From Pithys albifrons albifrons (Eukaryota > Chordata > Aves > Passeriformes > Thamnophilidae): a stretch of DNA of 64,000 nt. Below are positions 25,878 to 37,340 of the stretch, piece by piece (positions within the stretch are counted from its first letter, which is position 1; each line of letters opens with the position of its first letter). A program made the translations under genes and the position numbers. The notes beneath the pieces are model-generated. The model had not been told where the DNA came from. It did not search any database and saw only the letters and a list, made by a program, of their open reading frames with translations. Where the stretch lies: contig NC_092480.1 of NCBI RefSeq assembly GCF_047495875.1, positions 1,364,001 to 1,428,000 on the forward strand, in the 5' to 3' direction.

Positions 25878-26442
25878 GGGGGATGGATGGATGGATGGAT
25901 GGATGGATGGATGGATGGATGGATGGATGGATGGATGGATGGATGGATGGGTGGATAGGTGGATGGATGGATGGATGGATGGATGGATGGATGGATGGAT
26001 GGATGGATGGATGGATGGATGGATGGATGGATGGGTGGGTGGATGGGTGGGTGGATGGGTGGGTGGATGGGTGGATGGATGGATGGATGGATGGATGGAT
26101 GGATGGATGGATGGATGGATGGATGGATGGATGGGTGGATAGGTGGATGGATGGATGGATGGATGGATGGATGGATGGATGGATGGATGGATGGATGGAT
26201 GGATGGATGGATGGGTGGATGGGTGGGTGGATGGGTGGGTGGATGGGTGGGTGGATGGGTGGATGGATGGATGGATGGATGGATGGATGGATGGATGGAT
26301 GGATGGATGGATGGATGGATGGATGGATGGATGGGTGGGTGGATGGGTGGGTGGATGGGTGGGTGGATGGATGGGTGGATGGATGGATGGATGGATGGGT
26401 GGATGGATGGGTGGATGGATGGGTGGATGGATGGATGGATGC
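25878..26442. repeat. Large (GGAT)n tract with higher-order GGGT variant blocks
   Basis: About 560 bp of GGAT units. GGGT-containing blocks (patterns of ATGGGTGGGTGG) occur near 26031-26075, 26211-26260 and 26331-26370. A rare GTGGATAGGT variant occurs at 25951 and again 184 bp later at 26135. The pattern indicates that a segment of roughly 184 bp was duplicated within the array. Frames give long Met-Asp-Gly-Trp or His-Pro-Ser-Ile repeats, which are artefacts. Confidence 0.96.
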
Positions 26443-28754
26443 CAGGAGCACCAGCCCAGAGTATTTCCCCTTTCCTTCTCTTCCCTTTCTGCTCCAGGGG
26501 ACGCTCCAGGCCCAGCTCAGGTTGCAGAGACATCCTTAAGCAAAGACACCTCCTTCTAAAGGTAATCTTCAGGATGAGTCCAGGGAACAAACCCTCCCTG
26601 CCTGCCCGGGGAAGCAGCAAGAGCTTGGCCAGGATGCTCCCAGTTCCCACTGGGGGGTTTGGTCCTGCAGCTGAACCAGCCCTACCTGCAGCCTGGGCAC
26701 ACTCCAGGCTGGCTGCCCCTCACTCTCTCTGTGTGTCACCAAATCCTGTGTCCCCAGGAGACAGAGGACAGTCCTTGCTCTCCCTCCCATGAGACACTGA
26801 CCATTCTGGCACGTTCCTCACTATATTTTTAATAAATTAACCCCGAACTCCATTTGTGTGGATAAAAATAGCACCAATGTCTCTGCCAAGCTGTTTTTCT
26901 CTTGGTTAACACATTAATCCAAGCTGCTCTATTTGTCTTTCCTCCACAGACTCATATTCTTCTGGATTCATTTTGTCAAACAAATTGCACAAGCTGGACT
27001 GGCCATTTACCCAGCGCTGTTTGATTACAGGGGTTATTTATAAACCAGCAAGACATATGGCATTAAGCTTCTTAATAATAATAATAATGAAAGAAGGGAA
27101 GGGGGAAAGCACTAGAAGAGAGGAGGGGGAAAATGTATTTTATTACAGACAAAAGCTCCTGCCATTGGTGATAAATTCCAGCCACTTTTTCCAGTTGCTC
27201 TTGTGCTGCTGGTGTGATGGATGGCACAGGCAGCTGAGCTGCAGGAATGTGGCCACGGGCTGCAGGGAAAGGAGGGAAATGCTGGAGCATCCCCAGGAGG
27301 TGAGGCTGGCTCAGGTGAGCAGGGCACTGGCCACAGTCCCCGGGCACTTCCCTTCTCAGGAGGTGCCAGTGGCACAGACCCACCTCAGCCTGCCTTTGAC
27401 CCTGATTGCCCTCTTCTCTCTGACAGTCACTCATTCCTGAGGAGTTGGGGATCACTCCAATCTCCACCAGCAGAGCCCAGCTGGTCCCTGAAGACATCCC
27501 CCTCTGACCTGGCCATCCTGGCTCTAACAGTGACTCACTGCAATTCAATCAAAACTCCTTTCAAAGCAAGATGCTCAGTAAGGGCCTGGGAGACCTTGAA
27601 AACAGAGTCATTTCTGAAAGAGGAAGGTAATTAACTTTTTCAATCAGTGGGTGCTGATCTCGAGGTCTGGTAAAGAGAGCCAGCAGCAACTCACTCCCAC
27701 AGATACATCTGGAGCCCTGCCAAGTTACTGGAGACCTCAAGGAGAAGGCTGGGAACTGGACTTGGTACACACCAACCTGCAGAGCTGCTTCACCACCTCA
27801 TCTTCTCCCTGGTGGGAGCAGTTTGGGCCATTCCCCTGGGGCAGAGGCACCTCCTGCTCTTCCCTTCACCTCTGGTCTTTCCTTCTCACCTTGTCTCAAA
27901 AATGGAAAACACACCAAACTTCCCACCAGAGCATCCTCAGTCTGTGGAGGTAATTCCTCGTCAGCCCTGAGCTCCCTCTCTGTCTTACAGGGAAGATCCT
28001 GGCAATGGGATAAACAAGCTCAAAGACTGAGACCAAAGGTTTTCCCCAGCACATGCAAATGTTCTGCAGCACCAGCTCAGCTCCTGTTCCAGTGTTCATC
28101 AACTGGCACAGGCTGGGGATGCCAAGAAGAGTTAATCAAGCCTCTTCTGTGATTTCAGTGAACTCCTGCCTTTCATGGCCTGCATCCTAAACCTGCTTTC
28201 TAATTCCCCAAGAGAGAGGGATTTACCCTTTCAATTTTATGTCTAGTTAGTTAATGGTCCATTACTGTCAAAAGGATCAGTAGCTAGAAGTTAAATCCTA
28301 CAGGATTTATGATAAGGAAACGCCAAAGGCTCAGAAGAAAACATTGCAGGGAGGGCACAGGGATGACAGAGGGGTTGGCAGGTCCCCAGTGCTGTGACAC
28401 TGGTGACTGCTCTAGAGCAAGGCTCACCCCACCACTTCCCCCTCACACACTGTACATGTTGAATTCCTGCCCCCTCCCCAGCAAGAGACTGAAAGGGCTG
28501 CACTTCCTTAGCAAGATAAAGGTTTTTAAAGCACACACGAGCCTGCCAATAGTCAAAAAATGTCTGTCTGTTCTGCTGCTACCCCTGAGATCCACAGTGT
28601 TGCTGCTGTCAGAGCAGAGGTGTTAAAGCAGCTGCACTGAAAGGCCTGTCAGCAACCCCCACCTCACCAACGGGCTGCAGTTTGCAGACAAATCCCTGGA
28701 CTCCTGGGTTGTGGAATGTCTTCTGTTCATGTGTAGAACAGCCCCACCCCGAGC
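26443..28754. other. Intergenic sequence; AT-rich candidate conserved block 26815-27095
   Basis: No exon is supported. The block 26815-27095 is AT-rich, mixes TTAAT/ATTAA motifs and ends in a short (AAT)n run at about 27075-27087. It looks unlike its GC-rich surroundings and is a candidate regulatory element. This is composition only. Confidence 0.4.
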
Positions 28755-29282
28755 CCACCAAACCTGAGCCCCAATACACCTGAACTGCCCCTACACTTGA
28801 GCCCTCCTACACCTGTGCCCCTACACCTGTGCTCCCAATACCTGTGCCCTCTATACCTTTGCCCCCTTACATATGAGCCCCCTACACCTATGCCCCCCTA
28901 TACCTGTGCCCTCTATACCTGAGCCCCCTACACCTATGCCCCCCTATACCTGTGCCCCTTACACCTGTGCCCCCCTATACCTGCACACCCTATAACTGTG
29001 CCCCTCATACTTGTGCCCCCTACACCTGAGCCCCCCTACACCTCTGCCCCCCTACACCTGAGCCCCCTATACTTCTGCCCCCCTACACCTGTGCCCCCTA
29101 TACCTCTGCCCCCCTACACCTGTGCCCCCTACACCTGAGCCCTCTATACCTGCGCCCCCCTATACCTAAGCCCCCTATACCTGCGCCCCCCTATACCTGA
29201 GCCCCCTATACCTGTGCCCCTTACACCTGAGCCCCCCACACCTGAGCCCCCCACACCTGAGCCCGCCGTACCTGCGCCCCCT
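28755..29282. repeat. Degenerate minisatellite, about 16-bp unit (CCCCTACACCTGTGCC)
   Basis: Roughly thirty units vary around CCCCTACACCTGTGCC or CCCTATACCTGAGCC. Units differ in length by one or two bases, so no frame is kept. On the - strand they read as Gly-rich repeats, including GGSGVGGSGVRG-like stretches. Confidence 0.9.
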
Positions 29283-29381
29283 GCACAGCGCAGGGCAATG
29301 CTGCCCTCTCGTGGTGCGCAGCGGGAGCGCACTCTGCGCGCCGCTGCCCCACAGCGGTACCTGCATCGCTCGCTCACCTGG

Positions 29382-29444
<63 letters not shown>
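29382..29444. repeat. (TGA)21 trinucleotide microsatellite
   Basis: Twenty-one uninterrupted TGA/GAT units lie in a GC-rich island-like setting (29280-29460). Frames give poly-Asp, poly-Met, poly-His, poly-Ser or poly-Ile runs. No flanking exon structure supports translation. Confidence 0.95.
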
Positions 29445-29639
29445 GCCGCTGGCACTGCCCCAAAGCGCTGCATGGAGAGGACATTCCCAGCCGTGCTGGC
29501 TGGAACCCCCCTCCCCCCAGTGTCGCACCATCAAACCCTTTAAAGGAACCCAGCAAGGTGCCACAGCCACGTTCACACCCACCTGCACAGGATGGGGAGA
29601 TGTTTTCCTCCTCTCCTGCTGATTTTTATTTAGCTGCTC

Positions 29640-29757
29640 TCAGTGTCAGTTCGCTGGATGGGGTTCTGAGAAAACCTGTGCTAGTGGAAGTTGTCCCTCA
29701 TTGGAATTAGACAAGCTTTAATGTCCTTTCCAACTCAAACCACTCTGGGATTCTACA
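29640..29757 (+). mobile_element. CR1 LINE 3'-end remnant
   Basis: The segment ends with 'gtcctttccaactcaaacca' and 'ctctgggattctac', the decayed 3' tail typical of CR1. The 5' part is diverged, so the left boundary is approximate. Confidence 0.7.
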
Positions 29758-31831
29758 CTTCCCTCATGTCTCTCCAAGGAAAAGCAACCCCAGCATTATT
29801 AGGAGGAATGAGGGAAGAAGTTGGAGGTATCAAGTCATTGCTTTGCATGGGGAGGACACATGGGCAGTGTTTGTGGGCCCTTCACACTCGATTAATTTGT
29901 ATTTACATCACTTTGCTTCATTTGACTGGAGCTTTTTGTGGTTTATTTCTAATGCATTTCCAGAAATGTAGCCCTGGCCTGCCAGCACAGACAGGAATTG
30001 CATGAAAATGGGCTGTGGGTTGGTTCCTAGTGTTTGTTTACTATTCTTGGAATAAGCAGCAGGTTTTGTTGTTTGTGATGTTTAATAAATCCCTGTTTTG
30101 TTAAGTGGGTGTTTGTGTTTAAGTAGAGCCTTCCCCTGTGTCTGTGTGTATGCATGATTTTAATAGCAATATTTTCCTCTCCAGTCCATGTTTTTCAGCT
30201 AATTCTTTCCCTGCCTTTCCCATTTTGCCCATCTTCCTACCCCTGCCTCTGATTCACACCAACAGAATGTTCCATTTTAACTTGGGTTGCAAATAATGTA
30301 GATAAATAAGAACTATAAAGCACTTCCTGAGGGGTGCAAGGAGGGTGCACCCCTTTGGCCACTGCTTTGCATGCCCAGGAGGGAGAGGTTTGTGAAGGTG
30401 GGGATAGTTGGGAACTTTTTCTTTAGAACTTTTCACAATTTCTTTCTGCTTTGTAACTCTATTTGATTAATCATTTTTCTCTGTTTCTGACCTGCTCTTC
30501 AAAGTGTTTTGCCAATGTCTTGTTTAGAAAGTTGTAATGTTGTTGATTCTCAACCTGGTTTTTTTTGTTTTTGCAGCATTTTTATAGGGGACAAAGCAAC
30601 TGAACCTCATCATCCACAAAATCTTTCTCCTTTCTCTCCAGAACCAGCAGCTGCGACTTCCATTTTTCCTGGGTCCTTCATGCTCTTTTTTGTCAATAAA
30701 CTGCTTTTTTAGTCTGTGTGTTTTACAGTTTTCCATACACGATTTTTTTTCTCATGATCTCATGATTCCATTGTATTTTTTTTACCCTTTTCCCCCGCCA
30801 GTTGCAGGTTCTGATGTTGTGGTTTGTTGTTTATCCTTGGTGTTCCCAGTTCCAGTTCTGTGGGCATGTTTTCTGGCTCTGGCATGCTGTGGGGAGAGCT
30901 CTGGGACAGCACCACTCAGGCTAATAAAGCCCAGGAATTATCTGCAATGAAAAGGGCAGTACATTGGTTGTAACTGAGTGCTGGCTGGCAGGATCCCAAA
31001 CTCCTTTAGACACCACGTGCTGTGCAGCTTCTGCTTTGGAACATGCTCCAGATGCCCAAGCCACATCCCCCCTTTCATCTCTTTGGTGCTTTTCTTTCTG
31101 GCAGTGCTGCCTTTATCCACAATCTCTCCTAGCCAGAAAAATATTTCAAATCAGAGAGTTCACCTGGACTAGAAAAAAAAAAAAGGCAATTTCTTAGGTT
31201 ATCTTTTTCTCTGGCAAAACTACTGCACAGGGATATGGTGTGACCCACTTGCTGTCCCTGAAGGAGACAGGAGAGGAGATGGGGGACTCTCACCTCCACC
31301 TCTGCTACAAGTTGTGCTTTCTCCAAGGTTTTCCAGCCTAAGGAAACAGAAGCAGACCCTGGGAAATGTGGCAGCACTTGCAAATCTCCCCCTGCTCCAA
31401 CCAATTTGTCTTTATGGACTGGGGGGAATCACTGAATGACCATTCAGGGCACAGACTGGGTGGATGTGGCAGGAGGGCTGCTGGAGTTTGGGGGTGTGAG
31501 AAAGAAATGCAGAGAGCAGGGCTGGCCCAGTGCCTGGGCAGAGCTGGCACAGGGTGTGGGCAGGCAGGGCTCTTCCCAGGCTCTCCCTGGGGCAGGGAAA
31601 GCCCTTTCTTGCCCCCCCCAGCACATGTTCCCATTGTGCCCCTAACAATAGGGGAGGGGAGGGAGCTCTGGAGCTGATGACACAAACCCCTGCGGGGCAG
31701 CAGCTGCCTGGTGGCTCAAGGGATGCTCTGTGTGTGCAGGGCCAGCCCCTGCCCTGCCAGGGTGACAGCCAGCTCTCCTGACAGCCTCAGGGGAGGAGCA
31801 AGCTCAGAAAGGAGCAAAACTGCCTTTTTTA
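29758..31831. other. Intergenic sequence, with a possible old LTR-like segment ending about 30715
   Basis: The stretch 29985-30790 is T-rich. It includes GTCAATAAACTGCTTTTTT at 30693-30711, which resembles the polyadenylation region of avian retroviral LTRs. I see neither an intact pair of LTRs nor an internal region, so this is a weak call. The rest (30830-31830) has no recognisable gene. Confidence 0.3.
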
Positions 31832-32235
31832 TCATAGAATCACAGACTATCCTGAGTTGGGAGGGACCCACAAGCATCATCGAGTCCAACTTAACCTGCA
31901 CAGACACCCCCACAATCCCACCCTGTCCCTCAGAGCTTTGTCCAAACCCTCCTGGAGCTCTGGCAGCCTCGGGGCTGTGCCCACTGCCCTGGGGAGCCTG
32001 CTCAGTGCCCACCACCCTCTGGGGGAAGAACTTTCTGATATCCAGCCTAACCCTCCCTGACACAACTCCAGCCTTTCCCTGGGTGCTGTCACTGCTCACA
32101 GAGAGCAGAGCTGCTACTTCCCTTCCCCTCATGAGGGTGTTGTAGAATGTTTTTAACCTGATTCTCTCCAGAGGAAGGGGATTCCTGGCTGGTTTGGAGC
32201 ACAGGGAGACCCTGCAGGCAGCTGCTTCCAGTGGC
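31832..32235 (-). mobile_element. CR1 LINE 3' fragment, reverse orientation
   Basis: The + strand begins with ATCATAGAATCACAGACT, the reverse complement of the CR1 3' tail. It continues with 'catcatcgagtccaacttaa', 'tcctggagctctggcagcct' and 'gaagaactttctgatatcca', all typical of CR1. The copy is fairly well preserved, so it is younger than the fragments at 3225 and 16217. Confidence 0.9.
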
Positions 32236-35200
32236 TGTTTCCTGGAACTGTCTGTAGAAACCTGTGTGGTGAGAGTTACCAGCCCTGGCCCACTGGTCTC
32301 TTCATAAATAAGGAAGGCTAATGAACACTTCCCATTCCTGAAGACCCAGCAGGGAGGAAGAGTAAATTCAGGGAAGCTATTTTCATTTTCTGCAGCTTGC
32401 ATTAATCATCTCCCCTGAGGCAGAGGGGAGAAAGTTTGGCTGGGGATGGGGAGCAGCAGGGCTGAGCTCCACACCTGTTTCTCTGCCCAGCACCTTCCTG
32501 GCAGGCCCCCAGCAGGTTCTCCTGTCCCACACAGGTGAATTTCCCTAAAACAGAGGGGTTTAAAGTTGCTCTGGGAATCAGCTGCCTGTCAGGGGTCCTT
32601 GCTGCCTGACCTGCTCTCAGCCCCTGCAGGTACTCCCAATTTTGAAAGGGGGATGGTGAGTCACAGGGTAAGGTGTTCAGCAGGTGGAGAAGGGGAGTTT
32701 CACTGTCTGAAGTGGCATCTTTTCCCAGTTCCAATGCTCTGCCCATGGCAACTCCCATCTGAAGAGCCCCTAGGATGTGGCACCCTTGCAAAGAGCTTGA
32801 ACACAGGCCCTTTGGCCACTCACCCTTCAGGTAGGAGACAGATCCACGGACTCTGAGCTAGGAGTTGTTACCTGCCAAACCTGCCTGGCTCAGCTGGCAG
32901 AGGTGCTTCTCCTTCCCCAAGGAATGAGTGTCTCTCTAAGCTCAGCAGAGATCAGGTTTGTGGGGCACAGTGCAGAAAACAGCTCTCCCAAAACCCCACC
33001 CCTGCCAAGCAACAGGAGGCAGCAAGGAGGAGGCTGGAGCAGGCAGCCAAGGACCCTTCCCACTCAGTCTGGGGAGCAGATGGAGCAAACTGAGAGCTCT
33101 ATACTTCACTCAGCCCCCACTTCCAGGCTGACTTGGCTCCTACTGTCCTGGCTGGATCCCACAGGGATCCCCAAGTGTCTTGCAGGAAGGTTTAGGTGGC
33201 CTTGTGCTAGAGGCAGATGGAGATGGTCACTCACTCCTCCAGATGGGTATCAGGCTGTGAGGAGAAATGCTTTGCTCTGCTTGGCCAGGAGAGAAGCACT
33301 GCTGGGATCTTGTCTGGAGGATCCCAGCAGGGTGGAAAAGCAGCAGTGCCTGGTGAAGCAGGGATTTATTACCTGGGGTCATGACCTGTAGTGAATGCTC
33401 AGGGCTGGCAGCCTCCCAGAGAAGACTCCCTTGAAGGCAAGGCCCCATGGCAGGCAGGAGGTCACAACATTCCCTCTCTGACTGGGTGTGAGCACAGAAC
33501 CAGCACAGGACAGAGTGTGCAGGCAAACAGGGAGAAGCAGAGGGCAGGGAGAGGTGTTCCTGCTGGCAGGATGTTCCAGTGCAGGGCTGGAACTGATCTT
33601 AGCCCTTGATCATTGTTAGGCTGAAGTCTTCGGTCTCTGGGGCTTTTCAGTGCACAGGACACAGACATAAAGCAGGTAGTGGCTACCAAAAGATGAGCCC
33701 TGTGTGCTGTGGCAGAGCTGGGGTGCTGTGCCAGCCTTCTGACTCCTCTGCCAGGCTGCTGGAAGCCCAGCAGAGCCCAGGCCAGTGCTGCAGCAGGAGC
33801 CCTGCCTGCCCCTGTTTTCCATGGCTCTGTGCTGTGTGCAGGAAGGAGGCGAGCACAGTCTCCTCCACCCCTGCTCTGTGCAGCAGTGCCACAAAGCCCA
33901 GGGGCTTCATATCTGGGCCATGCCACACATATAGCATCTGTGGGGCCTCATGGGGCTCCCAGGGGCCATCCTGTCCCTCCAATCAAGGGCAAAACTCTCC
34001 TGCAGCCTCCCTTGCTCATCCCTCAAAGAAGGGCTGGGAAGGGCCCGGGTTTGGCTTAGTGCAACGAGGAACAGGAATCCTTTGCATCCCTCCTGTCAGC
34101 TGGGCCTGGGCAGAGCAGGATGTGCAGGGCAGGTGCTGAGCTGTGAGGCAGCACCAGTCACACCTGGGGCTGTGATCTCTGCCAGATCAATAGCACTGAT
34201 TCCCAGATGCCCATTCTGCTCCTCCATCCTGTAACTGCCCTGATTTAATGGCCCTGGGGAGGGTGTCAGGGGTCTGTCCCCAACAGTGCTGCCCCCAGGG
34301 CCTGTTTCTGGGTCCTTCCATCTCCCCTCTCCAGCAATTAGCAGTGGTTGCTGCGTGGGCATCCTGCTGGCATGTTTTGAGCAGGACCCAGAGTGTTCTG
34401 CTGTGTAGTGGTTTGTGAGCAGGAGGGACAGACTCTAATTCCTGCTTTGGGGTAGGCTGAGGGCAGGAGAGAGATGTCCTTTTGGGGAAGGATGTGCATC
34501 CATCTTTCTCCTAGAAGAAGGGTGTCCCCTGCAGCAGGATGTCCTTGGGCAAGGCCAGGCTTTAATTGCTGCAGCATCACCAGACACTCGAGTCATGGTG
34601 CCCCTCAGTGCCTTTGCTGCCAGCCTGCCTCCTGCAGCTCCTGGGGACAGTGCTGTCTGTCTGTCCTGCTGCAGCCACTCACTCCTGCTGGTGTCTGCAC
34701 TGCTGTGCTGCACTCTGCCTGTCTGCTGCCTCCTTGCCCCTCTTTATTCTTGTCTGTCTCCCTGACTGCCACCTGGCTCTGCAAACACCACCTGCCCCCC
34801 TCTCCACTTGCCTGTCATTATTAGGATTTTTACTCCCCACCCTTTTCTTTGGCCACTGTCCAGGGGCCTCTGCATTAGGTGTGACTTGGGCACTGCTTTT
34901 CCCTGGTTTATTGGAAGCAGCCAGACTGCAATCTGCAGCAAAAGGACTGTCCAGAGGGAGAGCCTCTGCAAGGAGCCTCCTGCAAATGCCTATGCAGGAC
35001 ACTCACTGCCTGCACTGCCCAAAAACTGCACACTCATTCCTGCCTGCACAGCACCACAGCCAGGGACTGAGGCAGCTGAACTCTCTGGCAGTGGGAATTG
35101 GGGGAAAAAAAGGAAAAAAAAACAACAGTCCTTGGAGCTTGAATTCCCTGGTTGCCTGTGGGATATCTGGGAGTGAGGGTGACTATGTGGAGATGTGTTA

Positions 35201-36084
35201 TGGAGATGTGAGGCTGGATGTCAGCAGGACCCGTGTGTGTGTGGTTGGTGTGCTGCCCCACATCACAGCTGTGTTTCCATGCAGATCTTGTGCTTGCAAT
35301 TTTTCCACTCTGACAGCATTGCCTCTTGTGTCTGTCTCTTTGCCTTGCATCCATCTGCTTCCAGTCTTGTTATCCCACCCACAGCCAGGCCCACCAGTCT
35401 GGACCATCCTGAGCCACCAGTGTGGTGTGTCACTGCACTGCCACAGTGACATACAGGCACGCAGGGTTGGGCCTTTTCCCTCCTCACTGCAGCACACGAA
35501 TCCTGCTGCACACTCCTAGGGCATCACAGGCCCTCCTGACCAGCTTCTGCATTCAGGCCAACCCACCTGCATCCCACATAGTGAACACTGCAGCCAGAGC
35601 CAAGCTTTTGTAGAATTAGCAAAACCCCCTGCAGAGCCAGCTTGCAAAACCTCAGCACTCAGGTGTCACCTGGGATCAGGTTCTGCTGGAGCAGAATATG
35701 ACTTTTCATATTGACTTTCACAGTGTCAGCCCTTTATGCAGAACCCAGCTGGGGGGGGTGGGAGGAGGTGAGGACAGGGCAGGCCATCCCGAGTGCCTCT
35801 GCACCTTCCTGGGATGCCTTTGGACCCAAACTCCCAGGGAGAGCAGCTCCCTGATGCTGCCCTTCTCTCTTGTCATCTCCACTCTGCCCAAGAGCAGGGA
35901 AGAGGTCTCTTCCCAGGCTGCTTTCTGGATCCAAACACATTTTGCCTGTGCAGAAGAAACTTGTCCTATCCCCTTCCCAAGCACGTGCTGATGGGAGCCT
36001 GTTGGAAGCAAAACCTTGTTGTGTCCTCATTGTTACCATCTCTGGACCTAAAACTGAAGCTTTGTGGCCTGTGGCATCACAGAG
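32236..36084. other. Intergenic sequence upstream of THY1, no supported gene
   Basis: No exon with recognisable protein homology is seen. A 317-codon + strand frame (34566-35519) is the longest non-repetitive open frame in the spacer. Its Cys/Leu/Pro/His-rich translation shows no domain, and the DNA looks like CTG/CCTG-rich background. Confidence 0.4.
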
Positions 36085-36196
36085 CTTGTAGATGTGACAC
36101 TTGGGGACATGGCTTAGTGGTGAACTTGGCAGTGCTGGCTTAACAGTTGGATTTGGTGGTCTTAGACATCTTTCCCAGCCCAAATCCTGTGATTCA
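36085..36196 (+). mobile_element. CR1 LINE 3'-end remnant
   Basis: Diagnostic pieces are 'ggggacatggcttagtggtg', 'cttggcagtgctggcttaac' and 'gttggatttggtggtcttag', followed by the decayed CCCAAATCCTGTGATTC tail. It sits about 300 bp upstream of the THY1 CpG-rich promoter. Confidence 0.88.
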
Positions 36197-36429
36197 GCTA
36201 TTTGTATGTCCTGCTGTTCCCATCACTTTGGAGGCCTGTGTTGTACAGGTCTCTGGTGACTGGGTGCAGACTGGCCTCACTGGGGACCTGCTCAGCTCCT
36301 TTGGTGAGGACAAAGGACATTGCCCTCCTCCTCAGCAGAGCCCACGCCAACCATCCCTTTCCAACCATCTTCCCCCTTCCCAATCATCTTCCTTTCCCAG
36401 CAAAACACCTCCCACGCTGCCGGGAAGGA

Positions 36430-37340
36430 CGAGGGTTGGCAGCCCTTCTCCAAAACCATGTTCCCATGGCAATGGGGATGTGTCGCCCTTTCTGGGGAAG
36501 ATAAAGGGGGGGCGGCAGGGGGAGGTGAACGGGCCCGTCCGCATCAGCGCGCACCGCTGGGGCGGGGCGGGGAGCGGTGTGTGAGTCCCGCAGAGGCAGA
36601 GACAGAGGCAGGGCCCCCCCGCACCGCCCCCCGCCGCAGGGCCGGGGGCCGAGCCTCAGTGACGCCTCCCGGTCCCCATTCGTTGGGCCCGCCCGCCCAG
36701 CCCTGCCCAGACTGCGGGAGCGGCGCGCCCACAGCCCCGCCGGGCAGCCCCGGACAGCGCCGGCAGCCCCGCAGGCAGCGGGCAGCACCGGACAGCGCCC
36801 GCAGGTAGGCACCGCATCGCCCCGCACCGCCCCGCACCGCCCGGGGGCTGCGAGCAGCGCTGGGGTCCGCTCCTGGGATCCGCTCCTGGGATGCGCTGCG
36901 GGGATCAGGACGCACCGCGGGGAGGGTCGCGCGTGGCACCGCGGGGGCATCTCGCCCCTCGCCCCGGGGGATGCTCGGCCGGGCGGAGCGCGGGGATGGA
37001 GGAGCGGAGGACGCGCTCGGCTTTTTCGCAGCGGTGCCAGTGCCCCCCCTCTCCAGCCCCCCGGCTCGGGACTGCGGCATTCCCGGTGGGCGCGTTCCCG
37101 CAGCCGCAGCCGCGCTCCCGCCACGCGCTGCTGCAGGAGGGGCGAGCTCGACCCCTCCGCCCCCCGAGCCCTCCTGCCCCTCGCAGGCATCGCCTGCCTC
37201 GCTCTTCCCTGCGCGCCGCACCCGTGGGGTCCCCGTGCACCCCCAGGCGCGGTTCCTGCGGGTCCTGGGAGCTTCCAGCCCATCAGTCCGGCTCTGCATC
37301 CCCATCCCCATCCCCGCCGCTCGTTTGTCGCCCTTAGCCT
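36430..37340 (+). promoter_or_regulatory. THY1: CpG-rich promoter region, presumed THY1 promoter and first exon
   Basis: CpG density rises sharply from about 36430 to 37340. Tandem GC boxes (GGGGCGGGGCGGGG at 36559-36572) match Sp1-type sites. No convincing TATA box is seen, in line with the TATA-less mammalian Thy-1 promoter. A strong splice donor follows (GCAG|GTAGGC, exon end 36804). A second donor-like site (GG|GTAAGT at 37369) could serve an alternative first exon. The transcription start cannot be fixed from sequence alone. Confidence 0.6.
36575..36804 (+). other. THY1: Probable non-coding first exon (5' UTR) of THY1
   Basis: This is GC-rich sequence just downstream of the GC boxes, ending in a good donor at 36805 (CCCGCAG|GTAGGC). 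Mammalian THY1 also begins with a non-coding exon separated from the ATG exon by an intron. Here that intron would be 36805-39019. The 5' boundary is a guess. Confidence 0.45.

Noticed and set aside
25574..26792. Met-Asp-Gly-Trp and Ile-His-Pro-Ser repeat proteins
   Set aside because: Translations of the GGAT microsatellite.
28755..29282. A CRISPR-like array of short repeats
   Set aside because: Units are contiguous and degenerate with no unique spacers, and the window is vertebrate. It is a minisatellite.
29144..29622. Poly-His, poly-Asp, poly-Ser and poly-Ile frames
   Set aside because: Translations of (TGA)21 in different frames. There is no exon context.
34566..35519. A 317-codon + strand frame, the longest outside repeats in the spacer
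   Set aside because: It is Cys/Leu/Pro-rich with no recognisable domain, no plausible splice structure and CTG/CCTG-rich DNA. A database search or transcript evidence would be needed to revive it.
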